Assembly: GCA_003833135.1 (NCBI GenBank)
Contig: QZLH01001117.1
Span: 1-21,508 of the forward strand
DNA from: Oehlia diaphana
Lineage: Eukaryota > Glomeromycota > Glomeromycetes > Glomerales > Glomeraceae
Length of the DNA: 21,508 nt
Direction: 5' to 3'
The notes beneath the pieces are model-generated. The model saw only the letters and a list, made by a program, of their open reading frames with translations. It was not told where the DNA came from and searched no databases. This document shows positions 8,913-17,896 of this stretch, in pieces; the first letter of the stretch is position 1; each line of letters starts with the position of its first letter. Made by a program: the position numbers and the translations under genes.

Positions 8913-10689
8913 AATAAGAATATAATTATTTTTTGTATATGCAGAACTCGATTATAAGGAAGTTTTTCAATTAAAGGATGAGAACTCCATAATTGATCCT
9001 GTAAGGATTTTAAACGAATTTCAGTAATTTTTCCTAATAGACCATTGTCATTAAGTTGAATACAAAAATCAGTAATTTTGGCTTGAAGTTGATTTTCATA
9101 AAAATCACGATAACCATATATATAAGGATTATTCAGAATAGCGTTAGGTGCTAAACATGCAAATTTCAATTTGTTCTTAAACATCCTTCTAAAAGGAATA
9201 ATTAAAGCTTCTGTTTGAGATTTTGATAAAACCAATACTTGTGACCAGTATTCAACCCTTGGAACAATAATTCTATTAAATATATATAAAATATGTTTAT
9301 CAGTAATCTTTTTTTTATACATAAGATTAACTAAATGGTCTATTTCATTCTTGATTTTGAACATTAAATAATTCCCATCATGTTCAATATTGAAATATAC
9401 TTCCAGGATACGTATGGATTCGTGTGGATGTTTAGCTTTGATATTGATTTCTTTACATTCAAACTTAATAGAAATTTTTTCATTATAATTATGAGAAATT
9501 TTGTGACGCTCCTTTTGTGATCTCATCATAAGTTCTGATTTCTCTTTGTTAATTTGAATGTCGTTAAGATGATAAAATATGTCAGCGATATATAACATTT
9601 GTTCCAATTTTAATTTATCATCAGTAATCCATTGTGTATCATCTATATAAGCCATGATAGCAATGTTTTGGCTTGTAATGACACCTTCATTTTGTATTCA
9701 GGCTTTCAATTTACAGGAAATATTATATTCTAATTGTTGTTTGTCAATTTCAGCTAGAAGGGAATTATAGTAAATACACTATAATAACGGTGATATTACT
9801 TCTCCTTAGTCTATTTCAGTAAAAACATCATAAGGTACAGTTTTACCATATGCAGTGATTACTTGATTCTTTCTATTCTTAAAGAGTTCTAATATAAGAG
9901 ATGAAAAATCGTTAGGAATTTTAATTCTATCCATCACTTTTTTGAGTTGATATATATTCACGTGATCATAAGCTTTTTCCATATCTTAAGAGAGTATCCA
10001 CAATTCATTATTATTATCTATAGCATCTTGAATAACTTCATTCATAATTCTTATAGGTTCAAAGGTTGATTGTTTTGGCAGACCAGCAAATTGATTTGCC
10101 TTTAATACATTATTATCTTTTAAAATTATTGCTAAACGATGATTTAGCAATGAAATAAGTGCTTTACGAGTTGTTTCTAAAAGAGTAATTGGATAAGAGT
10201 TCAATAATTCACAATTAAAGGGTTTAGGTTTAGCAATAAGAAAGACCATCACTTCTTTCCATTGTTTAGGTAAATATCCCAATTCTATAATCTTACAAAT
10301 TAAATAAAATAAAATTTGATTACAATCATCACTAAGGTGTTTTAGCATTTCATTTGATATGCCAGAAGGTCCAGCTGCTTTACCATTAGATAATTGTCAA
10401 ATTATGTCTAGCCATTCATCATAAGATAGGGTATCCATAATGTTAGAATAAATATTTTCATTGACATGAGGCTGTGGTTTATATTGATCCTTCCACCTGC
10501 CTTGTATAGGTTTCTTTCTATTAATTGATCCTGCAACTAGTTGAAAATGACAATTTGTTTCTTCTATCACCTGATCCTCATCTGTAATTAAGACTTCATT
10601 ACTGTTATGATCTTTCTTATATATTTTTTTTGATTGAAATATGAACCATTTCTTTCTCAGTAATAAATTGGATCACATGTCCCTAAGGC
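8913..10689 (-). pseudogene. LINE reverse transcriptase domain (inactivated)
   Basis: Minus-strand motifs in order: KAAGPSGIS (about 10354-10381, the usual KAPGPDGI), LPKQWK...FLIAKPK, YPITLLETTRK and NQFAGLPKQST. Catalytic motif A is DMEKAYDHV (9959-9985). Motif B region is GEVISPLL, interrupted by stops on both sides. Motif C is YIDD (9638-9649, in MAYIDDTQW). The thumb follows (KINKEKSEL-like, then RVEYWSQVLVLSKSQ). Both aspartates of YIDD and the motif A aspartates survive, so the chemistry would be intact, but at least five in-frame stops and a frameshift near 8920 block expression. Confidence 0.92.
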
Positions 10690-10880
10690 CATACAAACTT
10701 GATTTTATGATTTTCATAATATAAAAATTTCATCAATAACCCGGCAACCCGGCTTTTAATTTTTTTTTTCAAAAATTTTATATGCGAAATTTTTTATCAA
10801 TCTTTAAAAAATTCTCACCCGGTATAGTAATAATATAAAAAATTTTTTTTTAAGACTTAACAAAACTGACCCGGCCGGAC
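10690..10880. repeat. AT-rich insertion with CCCGG motifs inside the LINE
   Basis: The coding character of the LINE linker breaks off here and resumes beyond. The segment holds long A/T runs punctuated by ACCCGGCAACCCGGC (10740-10754), CACCCGG (about 10817) and ACCCGGCCGG (about 10869). Two of these follow similar TTTNATCAAT... blocks, suggesting an internal repeat. Likely a small nested insertion; target duplication not identified. Confidence 0.4.
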
Positions 10881-11509
10881 TATGAAAACCATTTTTACCA
10901 CTTTGTGTTGCCTAATCTTCTTTATAATTGTTATATCTTTTCTTGATATTGGCAATGATTTGTTCTTGTTCCATAATGTTAAGTTTAAGTTTGAATACAA
11001 TTCTCAATTGTTTTCTTACTTCATCAAGTTCGTGATAGTAGTCATGAAAATGACTAATATCTAGGAAAGTATAAGAAGGAATATTAGAAGTATAATCTCA
11101 TATTTTTCTTTTAGTTTAATTATTGTCTTATAATAATTAATCCATTTGGTAATCATTTCCTGATTTGGATAGTTTCTTAATCCTGTAATACATGAGCGAA
11201 TTTCTTGTATTCTATTAATAATATATCTTAAATCAAAATATACTGCTAATTTTTTTTCAGGAGCATCATTAAGTTTATTCTTAACTACATTTCTATGTTT
11301 AATATGATTCTTAGCAACTTTCATAATAGTTTGTCTAAGAGAATCCCACACATGATCAATATGTTTTCTTTTTGTGATCGAATAATCTTTTAACTTTGAT
11401 CTTTCAAATTCATGATCCAAACCATTACGGAAATTATTCCAGGTAAATTCATTATCTTCAGCATCCATTTCATCATATTAAAATACTGTATGAGTTATTT
11501 TTTTCTGAT
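10881..11509 (-). pseudogene. LINE linker between endonuclease and reverse transcriptase
   Basis: Continues from the endonuclease. The open part at 11061-11468 encodes a charged, helical region (FTWNNFRNGLDHEFERS..., DSLRQTIMKVAKNHIKHR..., MITKWINYYKTIIKLKEKYE), typical of the segment preceding the LINE reverse transcriptase. The frame shifts near 11070 and continues into DISHFHDYYHELDEVRKQL before an AT-rich insertion. Confidence 0.7.
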
Positions 11510-11885
11510 TTTTATTCATTTTTGGTAATGACTTCCCTATAAACATCTGTGTATCAAATGATAATGTAACAGTGCGATGATTGGTACTGAAATGGTCATT
11601 ATCAATAACTGTACTATTTAACATTGCCCTAAAATCAATAAAGAAGCCCAAATGTAATCTATTCTTGATTTCTCATTAGAATCATTAAGTGGAGTATATG
11701 TATATATATTTTCATCATCATCATTAAACAATGGGATCATGTTTAAAAGATGTTGATTTTTTAACATTTTAAATAGTTTGAAATACCATCTATTTGTAAT
11801 AAATGCCATTAAATATTCTCTATTATAATTAATATTAAAATCTCCCATGATGATTGTTTCCATATTATTAATTTTAACATTTTAA
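11510..11885 (-). pseudogene. LINE endonuclease (EEP family) C-terminal fragment
   Basis: The frame contains GDFN (11834-11845), the conserved Asp/Asn loop of endonuclease-exonuclease-phosphatase enzymes. SRIDYIW follows (11648-11668), matching the SxIDYI(W/F) metal-site motif. After a frameshift near 11620 comes STNHR (about 11574-11588), the usual S-D-H catalytic-histidine motif with N in place of D. About the first 130-140 residues of a normal LINE endonuclease are absent. Confidence 0.85.
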
Positions 11886-12350
11886 TTAACACCCAGATAA
11901 TCATTTGTAAAATATTTTCTGCAAAAATGGATATTTTTTATGTTAATTATTTGTTGATCATTGTCAAAAATTTTAACTCTGGCAAGAAAATTTTCAAATT
12001 TTAAGAAATTTTCTATTGACAATCATTTCCTAATTTATTGTTGATCTAGCCATTAAATTTAAAAAAATTTCATTTTTGGTAAAAAAAGGTCCATTTAATC
12101 TTAAATATTCTTAGTACTTAGTACATAAGACTTAAGACATAAGACTTAAGACATAAGACATAAAACATAAGACTTAAGACTTAAAACAGAGATTTGAACA
12201 ATCATTATGGAAACTTTTTGCGCTGAATTTTTCTGTGTTACTAAAAATTATTATTGACTTGATAGATCATGAAGAAATTTACATTTCTTACTTTTGTGTT
12301 GATTATCAAAAAAAATTTTTTACATAAAAAAAGAAAAATATTCTAATATT
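11886..12350. repeat. Dispersed repeat REP, copy A
   Basis: Starts TTAACACCCAGATAATCATTTG and abuts the truncated LINE endonuclease. It aligns along its whole length with copy B (13765-14218). The edges and right arm are direct matches, but the core (11928-12030) matches copy B only as its reverse complement. The right-hand 165 bp (12186-12350) is identical to 14054-14218. It ends at the N at 12351. No coding capacity. Confidence 0.9.
12112..12190. repeat. TAAGACTTAAGACA-type short tandem repeat in copy A
   Basis: Runs of (A)TAAGAC and TTAAGAC units with minor variants (TAAAAC). The equivalent block in copy B (13987-14057) has the same start, CTTAGTACTTAGTACATAAG, but a shorter, slightly different array, consistent with slippage after duplication. 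Confidence 0.8.
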
Positions 12351-12351
12351 N
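12351..12351. other. Single undetermined base (N), probable contig join
   Basis: The only N in the window. Sequence to its left matches repeat copy B up to the last base, but sequence to its right matches the window end (21334 onward) rather than the continuation of copy B. It therefore sits at a breakpoint between two unrelated repeat contexts. Confidence 0.7.
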
Positions 12352-12526
12352 ACAAAAAAAAATAATTCTACTTCCTCTTTTCCTCTTTCAATATGGCATG
12401 TTCAAAAATATTTTTACAATATTTTCGGAATGATTTTTCAACATTACATTCATGTATTTTAGTTAATAGATTATGGTGTCGTAGCTGTCATCATTTTTTT
12501 AGCGTTTCTTACTAGATATATAAAAT
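12352..12526. repeat. 175-bp duplicate, copy 1 (identical to 21334-21508)
   Basis: Begins ACAAAAAAAAATAATTC directly after the N and is identical, base for base, to the last 175 bases of the window. It includes AATATGGCATGTTC and GGTGTCGTAGCTGTC. No reading frame. Since the second copy is cut by the window end, the duplication may be longer. Confidence 0.95.
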
Positions 12527-12592
12527 ATAAAAATATAAAATATAAATATCTATATCCATTGTAATTTTATGAGTTACCAACCTAAAGTTTTT

Positions 12593-12690
12593 TTAACACA
12601 CAGATAATCATTTGGTAGGCATTTTTTACAAAAGTAGTTATTGTTATTTCAATCATTTGTTAATCATTTTATAAATTTATCAAAATTACT
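12593..12690. repeat. Dispersed repeat REP, diverged partial copy C
   Basis: TTAACACACAGATAATCATTTGG matches the left end of copies A and B, followed by a similar CATTTTTTACAAAA. The next bases (ATCATTTGTTAATCATT) resemble the core in the copy A orientation. Similarity fades after about 12680. Confidence 0.6.
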
Positions 12691-12901
12691 AATTTTTATT
12701 TTTATTTTTATTATTGGATTCCAGTTAGAAATCTAACATGAACGTGATTATAAGTAGAAAATTACATATAAGTCAAAATTGACAAAAATACTAACTAAAC
12801 TACATGCAAAAATAATTTACTCAAACCGATGGGCATTTACAGGAATAAGGTACAATGTAAAGAAATAAAATTAAATCCCTACGATACATAAACCCGATAA
12901 A
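12691..12901. other. AT-rich stretch with T-rich run, no gene seen
   Basis: A TTTTTATTTTTATT run (12696-12714) precedes non-coding DNA leading to the shared motif at 12902. By analogy with 6775-7027 this could be the tail and 3' UTR of a second minus-strand LINE fragment, but no LINE coding sequence follows it. Confidence 0.3.
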
Positions 12902-12969
12902 GCTACTGCCTCCCATACTCTCGCCTAGGTAAACCCAAGTTTTGGTAAGTTGAAGCCTGTACCCCGCAG
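12902..12969. repeat. Shared repeat motif, copy 2 (related to 6970-7027)
   Basis: Contains CTGCCTCCCATAC, TCGCCTAGG and GGTAAGTTGAAGCCTG, followed by CCCCGCAG. It is 10 bases longer than the copy at 6970 because of AAACCCAAGTTTT. It lies just upstream of the plus-strand relic at 13180-13719. Confidence 0.55.
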
Positions 12970-13179
12970 ATTATCAAACAGAACTGCCAGCCCCTAGTTG
13001 GTAAATACCCCCTACACTGGTCGATAAAAAAAATTCTCCAAGTGACTATATTACCAGAGTTAATAAACTACCTAAGAGTAAACTAAAAGGAAACTTTTTA
13101 GTGTCATGTGATCCCAAAAGAACACCCACTTCATTTCAAATGATCCCTCCAATTTAAACTTAACCGCAATAAAAAATTC

Positions 13180-13719
13180 ATGATAGTCCAAACATATGCC
13201 ATCATGACTTCACATGACCAAAAACTGATCATCAAGATCTGCACCCTCCTTAAATTATGCCCAACTCTCTCAAAAGAAATAATCATCAAACCACCTGATG
13301 TTGATCAATTTTGGGATACCCCCCTACCCCAGAAAAACTCCAAAAAGCAGAAGGCAAAAAAGAAAGACAAGAAAAATTTACCAAAAAAATAAGAAAAAAC
13401 ATAAACCCTAGGAAAACCAACCCAAAGGAGTAAAAACCTAGGTAAAAAGGGAAACTTCACCAAACTATCACCAGGAACAACACCTTATTATTAAGAAAGT
13501 GAACTTTCACCACTGAGCAAAACAGAAATTCCTTCCTTTCAGCTTGGAATCTTCAACCTTGTAACCAAAGTCATTCAAACATATGAGCAAGTGCCACTGG
13601 ACCCAATAGAGACAAGTAGCGGAAACCAAGTTGGTGTTTTAACCAAATATTTAGGGCAACCTTCTTTAAATACAGGTATTTTAAAAGGAGTGAAATATTA
13701 TTTCCATAATGAAAAGTGA
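13180..13719 (+). pseudogene. Decayed plus-strand coding relic, probably transposon-derived
   Basis: Two blocks look protein-like. The first (13180-13392) encodes 70 residues, MIVQTYAIMTSHDQKLIIK... ending in a lysine-rich tail (KKQKAKKKDKKNLPKK). The second, in one frame from about 13446 to 13719, is broken by a TAA near 13492-13494 and contains IPSFQLGIFNLVTKVIQTYE and KYLGQPSLNTGILKGVKYYF. GC content and codon choice differ from flanking DNA. The minus strand is also partly open here, so the strand is not certain. It lies between two repeat blocks, so a transposon ORF1-like fragment is the likeliest source. I do not recognise a domain. Confidence 0.4.
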
Positions 13720-13764
13720 GAGAAAGAGGAGAGAGTTTTTTATTAGATCCTCAAAATTATTAAT

Positions 13765-14218
13765 TTAACATCCAGATAACCATTTGTCAAACATTTTCTG
13801 CAAAAAAGAAAATGATTGTCAATAGAAAATTTCTTGAATTTGAAAATTTTCTTGCTGGAGTTAAGATTTGACAATAATCAACAAATGATTAACATAAAAA
13901 ATATTCAAATTTATTATTGATCTAGCCATTGAATTCAAAAAATTTCCTTTTTGGTAAAAAAAGGTCTATTTAATCTTAAATATTCTTAGTACTTAGTACA
14001 TAAGACTTAAGACATAAGACTTAAGATATAAGATATAAGACTTAAGACTTAAGACAGAGATTTGAACAATCATTATGGAAACTTTTTGCGCTGAATTTTT
14101 CTGTGTTACTAAAAATTATTATTGACTTGATAGATCATGAAGAAATTTACATTTCTTACTTTTGTGTTGATTATCAAAAAAAATTTTTTACATAAAAAAA
14201 GAAAAATATTCTAATATT
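13765..14218. repeat. Dispersed repeat REP, copy B (core inverted relative to copy A)
   Basis: Left edge TTAACATCCAGATAACCATTTG and right arm (13908-14218) align directly with copy A. The core 13808-13907 is the reverse complement of copy A 11928-12030 with few mismatches; for example AATGATTGTCAATAG here faces CTATTGACAATCATT there. The terminal 165 bp (14054-14218) is identical to copy A. Confidence 0.9.
13987..14057. repeat. TAAGACTTAAGACA-type short tandem repeat in copy B
   Basis: Counterpart of the array at 12112-12190, with units TAAGACT, TAAGACA and TAAGATA. It has fewer units than copy A. Confidence 0.8.
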
Positions 14219-14240
14219 TTCTGATAAAATCAATTAATTA

Positions 14241-14337
14241 TTTTTTTATTAAAAAAAACTGATATACTGATTTTTTTAATAAATCAGTTTTTTTACTAAA
14301 AAAAAACTGATATACCATTTTTTTTTAATAAAATTGG
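14241..14337. repeat. Two tandem units of about 47-50 bp with internal palindrome
   Basis: Units 14241-14287 and 14288-14337 share TTTTTTTA-TAAAAAAAACTGATATAC...TTTTTTAATAAA. Each unit is partly self-complementary (ACTGAT ... ATCAGT), so each could form a weak hairpin. Confidence 0.65.
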
Positions 14338-14413
14338 TTTTATTTAGAATGATTTTATTATAATAAATCATTTTTTGATTCAGATCCATCAGATCGGATA
14401 CCAATTCAAATTT

Positions 14414-14474
14414 TAATCTGATCTGATCTACCTAGCTGTAATGCTGGAAAAATTTAGATCAGATAATCAGATTA
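14414..14474. repeat. Short foldback around GATC/AGATC motifs
   Basis: TAATCTGATCTGATCTA (14414-14430) pairs with TAGATCAGATAATCAGATTA (14455-14474) apart from a 3-base bulge, with a loop of about 24 bases. Probably an end fragment of a small foldback element. Confidence 0.6.
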
Positions 14475-15920
14475 GATAATCTTTTTTTACTTCGATGAAA
14501 ATGTGGAATCTCTAATATTTTTTTTTACAAAACTCTAATTTTTTTTCTAAAAAAAATTTGATACTTTTATTAAAAAAATGTTTTTACCATTCATTATAAT
14601 ATATTATGAAGATTTCAACTTATAAAGTTACAGGTATTTTGTACAGTTTATAGTACATGAGTTATTAAATTTTTTTTACTTTCACATATTTGTTTTTTAA
14701 TTTCAGGTTATAATTTCATCATTTTATCCATATAAAATCAACTTTCTGCAGGATTGAAACTACTTGAATATTAATTTTCATGAATGTGGGTGTAGCACTC
14801 AGAGAAAATTGCATTTTTTCTTGAATTTTTTTTTTTGTTTTTACTTGTGTTTACTAATATTTGGTCCTCTTTTTTTTGTAAGTCCAGGATTCTATTGGAT
14901 TCCATTTTGTAGGTATAACCTTTGAAAACAATTTTTTTTATTTTTATTTGAAAATATATAAGCTTATTTTACATATATCATTTTTAACATTTTTTTATAT
15001 TATAATAATAAAATGGAAATTATAAATATTACCCATTTAATAATTAATTTCATTATGTTAAACAACATAGATGACATAAATAATTTCATCACTAGGAAAT
15101 ATCATTTAGTAATTTTTGCATTCATTTTATATATAAATACAATTAAATTTATGATATACATGCATAATTCTTAAAAATGTAATATACTAATTATATTTAA
15201 TAATTGCATCGCACATAATTTTTTTTTTAGAACAATTATATTGTTATGCATGATTTTTTTTTTTAAATAATGTACAAAGAATAAATTTACTTTTAAGTAA
15301 TTTGAATTTTTTTGGATTTTAAATGTATTATCTATATTTAAAACAATTAAACTATACACATGAGACTTTTAACAATTTAAATGGTGGTATTGTTATTTGT
15401 TAATTTTATTTATAAATTGTTAAATTTACAAAAAATAATAACAATTCCATTAATTCTTACAAAACACAGCCAATTAACTTTAAATTTTATGACAATACAA
15501 TAATATTTGTAATATTCTAATTATAACCATACATAAATGTGTTATTTTATATTCATTTATATATTAAAAGCTCACTGTACCCAAAGTACACTAGTTACTA
15601 TCCATATTCTAAATAACTCCTAATTTTATTATTCTAATTTTCTAATTTCTACTTTGCCTACTACTTTTATTTTAATAAATTTATGTTTGATTTCTGTCAG
15701 TTACAGCGATTTCAAAAGTGAATGGGGTAGTGTTCAGTAATTAAGTATAAGAATGTTTTGCTAATTGTAAAAAATTCATAGCATATTGGCTGTTCTTTTT
15801 TTATTTTTGTAGGAACAGACTATTTGGTTACAACTCTCCTCCTAGATGATTTCAAAGGTGGGTGACTGTAATTATTAATTAAGAAATTTACAATGCTATA
15901 GAAAAAAAGGTTAATTTTTT
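14475..15920. other. AT-rich non-coding DNA, no gene seen
   Basis: Long homopolymer A/T runs and dense stops on both strands. The short minus-strand frame near 15171-15359 is a low-complexity by-product. No RNA gene or repeat pair could be supported. Confidence 0.55.
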
Positions 15921-16085
15921 ATTTAGCAAAGGAAGGGCAAATCCTAGTCTACATTCTGACTTAGAAGTGAGTCAACTCACTTGGTAACCAATCCAAGTCC
16001 TTAATTCAAATGTCTGAAATTTGTATTGGTAAAAGTCTACTTGTTATGGAGGAGAAACAGGCTATGTATTATAAATAAAAAGTTT
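15921..16085 (+). repeat. SINE-like dispersed repeat, copy 1
   Basis: Shares with 18143-18330 (opposite strand): TTTAGCAAAG, a G-rich GAGGGCAA-like block, CACTTGGTAACCAATCCAAG, then CTGAAATTTGTATTGGTAAAAGTCT. Both copies end in GGAGGAG/GAACAGGCTATGTA and an ATAAATAAAAAGTT tail. TAGCAAAGGAAGG is close to a tRNA-type box A (TRGCNNAGYNGG). The A-rich end and dispersal on both strands fit a tRNA-derived SINE. Box B is not convincing in this copy. Confidence 0.5.
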
Positions 16086-16580
16086 GGTATACACAACTAA
16101 TAATTACTGGTATAAATTCTGATCAACTTAAATTCTGATAGGTAAAAATTCCTAATAATCATTATAATGAGTTAGTTAATCTTCAATTATATGAAAATAA
16201 TAAATATCTTGCAATAAAAAAAATAAGCAAATATTAACTAAAGATCCTGTTACAATTTTAGTAGTTCATTAATTAATTTATTTAGAGGGGTGGAGTGAGT
16301 GAGTGGGGTAATCCATACTTCTAACATAAAGGCAAATATATTACTCTGACATATGAGTAAATATAATAGTCTATGCATAGCTTTTCCATCAGTGATTGCA
16401 TGTGCAAGTAAAGCTCTTAGGAACATTAAACAAACAATTAATTTGGAAAAGCCTAAATCTTATATGATTGTTTTTTTTTTAATATATACTAATAATACAT
16501 ATATAAACTTAATAATTATACAATAATATGAAACTAAATTTTTTGATGCATACAATTCTATTTTTTAATTAAATATACCA
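16086..16580. other. AT-rich non-coding DNA, no gene seen
   Basis: Includes a GAGTGAGTGAGTGGGG-like patch near 16296-16309 but no coding frame. Its right end is the 3' flank of the minus-strand CRN relic. Confidence 0.45.
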
Positions 16581-17896
16581 TTAGTTTTTATCCTCTAATT
16601 TATCTAGTCTTTGGGCCTCCTCTAGCAACCATACAATATGACCAAGAACTTTTTTTACCCAATCTTCCATATCTTCATCTCCATATATAATAACCATTGA
16701 TTTTGATAATTTAAAATTAGGTTTTCTTTCATTATCTAATGAACACTCCAAAAAAAACCATTTCTCAGAATCAGTTATAATATCAAAGACATTTTTCTTT
16801 TTATTTGATAAAGCTGATTCACATTGAACTGCATTCTGAGCAACACCTTGTTGAAAATCTTTATCTTTAACTTCAGTAATGCCAATTATTCTAGAATTTT
16901 GAATTTGAATTAAAGCAAAATCTACAGCTAATGACCATTCAGACCTGAAACAAGGTATGAACAAACATATTGACTTTTTGATGCTTCATTTCCAATAGGA
17001 ATAGCTTTGAAGCGGAAATTCAATTCAGTTATAAGATGCTTGATTATTTCTTGTGACTTTTCATTATTTAGTTCTACACATCCACAAGTAAAAGGAGAAA
17101 ATACAGATAATGTTGGATCACTATCTTTACTAAGTTTATAAAGTTTACATACTTTTGGAAAAGTCCAAGAGGAAAAGGATAATGATGTCTCTATAAATAC
17201 AGTAAATTTGAGGCTATTTCTTGATACAAATAATTGTAGCATATTTTGAATCTCTTAAGTTACTTTTAGGAGAATATTTTTCATCATTGCATGAAAATGT
17301 AAGTATTGCAACATCATTCTGAAGTTCTGGAAATTGATATAAAGCAAATATAAATTCTTTAAGGTCATTAAGAGTCACTTGTTTTATATTTACAAACCAC
17401 TTGGATGTCTTTGTACGTTTTGGATTAACTATAATATCAAATTCTATAATTATAAAATATAATCAGTTATTATTTGATTACAAATTTTCTTTAATATAAT
17501 CAACATACCATATATAGATTTCTTAAGTAATTTCTGCAATTCTGCTACTTTATTTATCAATTCCAACTCTTTTTTAGTTTTAGTAGTTTCTGGTAAAGTT
17601 ACAATAATATGAATATGTTCATTAGCAGGAGTTTTAGTAAAATATTTGCTTATTTTCTTTGTTTCAAGAAGCTCATTGTTTCCAAGAAGTTGAAGGTTAG
17701 TTAGCTCATCATAACAATCATCAGGAATTTCAACCTGCCAGAGTTTCAGTTGATCAGGATCAATTCCAGCAAAATTATTATGTATTTCTTTTTGGATTAA
17801 ACTCTTAAGCTCACTAATGGTTTTGTTTTTATTAATATTAATAGCAAAGGCATTGTGTACCTTTCCTTGAACTATACAAAAAAGAGTAATAGTAGT
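16581..17896 (-). pseudogene. Crinkler (CRN)-like effector relic: header, middle and PD-(D/E)XK-like domains
   Basis: Minus strand. The header exon (17509-17896) reads TTITLFCIVQGKVHNAFAI..., FAGIDPDQLKLWQVEIPDD and KKISKYFTKTPANEHIHIIV, the ubiquitin-like CRN header. A 65-bp intron (17444-17508) joins it in frame to a middle exon (KTSKWFVNIKQVTLNDLKEF...). A frameshift near 17245-17262 leads into LQLFVSRNSLKFTVFIET and SSWTFPKVCKLYKLSKD. A second frameshift near 16926-16937, where residues also seem lost, leads into the C-terminal domain. That domain has VDFAL (16911-16925), TEVK (16866-16877) and QGVAQNAVQ, a D...ExK...Q pattern of PD-(D/E)XK nucleases, and ends at 16581. CRN proteins are effectors that act in host nuclei. 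The start codon is missing (TGA precedes TTIT) and two frame breaks are present, so this is probably a pseudogene, unless the breaks are assembly errors. Confidence 0.85.
17444..17508 (-). other. Intron within the CRN-like relic
   Basis: 65-bp GT-AG intron on the minus strand, donor GTATGTTG and acceptor aattatag. Splicing joins ...KKSIY to EFDIIVNPKR without a frame change, which supports both the intron and the ancestral gene model. Confidence 0.8.

Larger units (their letters stand above)
7087..11885 (-). pseudogene. Degenerate, 5'-truncated LINE (non-LTR retrotransposon) ORF2
   Basis: Read on the minus strand, the order is endonuclease, linker, reverse transcriptase, RNase H-like region and C-terminal region. 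This is the ORF2 layout of a LINE that nicks the target with an apurinic-type endonuclease and reverse-transcribes its RNA at the nick. The frame is broken by several stops (TGA 10397-10399, TAA 9986-9988, TAA 9806-9808, TAG 9779-9781, TGA 9698-9700). Frame changes occur near 11620, 11070, 8920 and 7380, and there are two likely secondary insertions. The endonuclease N-terminus is missing because the repeat starting at 11886 replaces it. The element cannot encode a working protein. Its last frame ends in a stop at 7087-7089. Confidence 0.9.

Noticed and set aside
10882..11064. Plus-strand 60-codon hydrophobic frame
   Set aside because: Lies antisense to the LINE linker; hydrophobicity comes from T-rich sequence, not a membrane protein.
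12112..12190. CRISPR-like or telomere-like array in the TAAGACTTAAGACA block
   Set aside because: Units are contiguous with no spacers, and the unit is not a telomere repeat; a simple microsatellite inside a dispersed repeat.
15171..15359. Minus-strand 62-codon frame
   Set aside because: Low-complexity product of A/T runs in an otherwise empty region.
16915..16945. Very short intron explaining the second CRN frame change
   Set aside because: A GT...AG pair of 22 bases can be drawn (gtctgaatgg... to ...gctgtag), but that is below any workable spliceosomal intron length; a frameshift is simpler.
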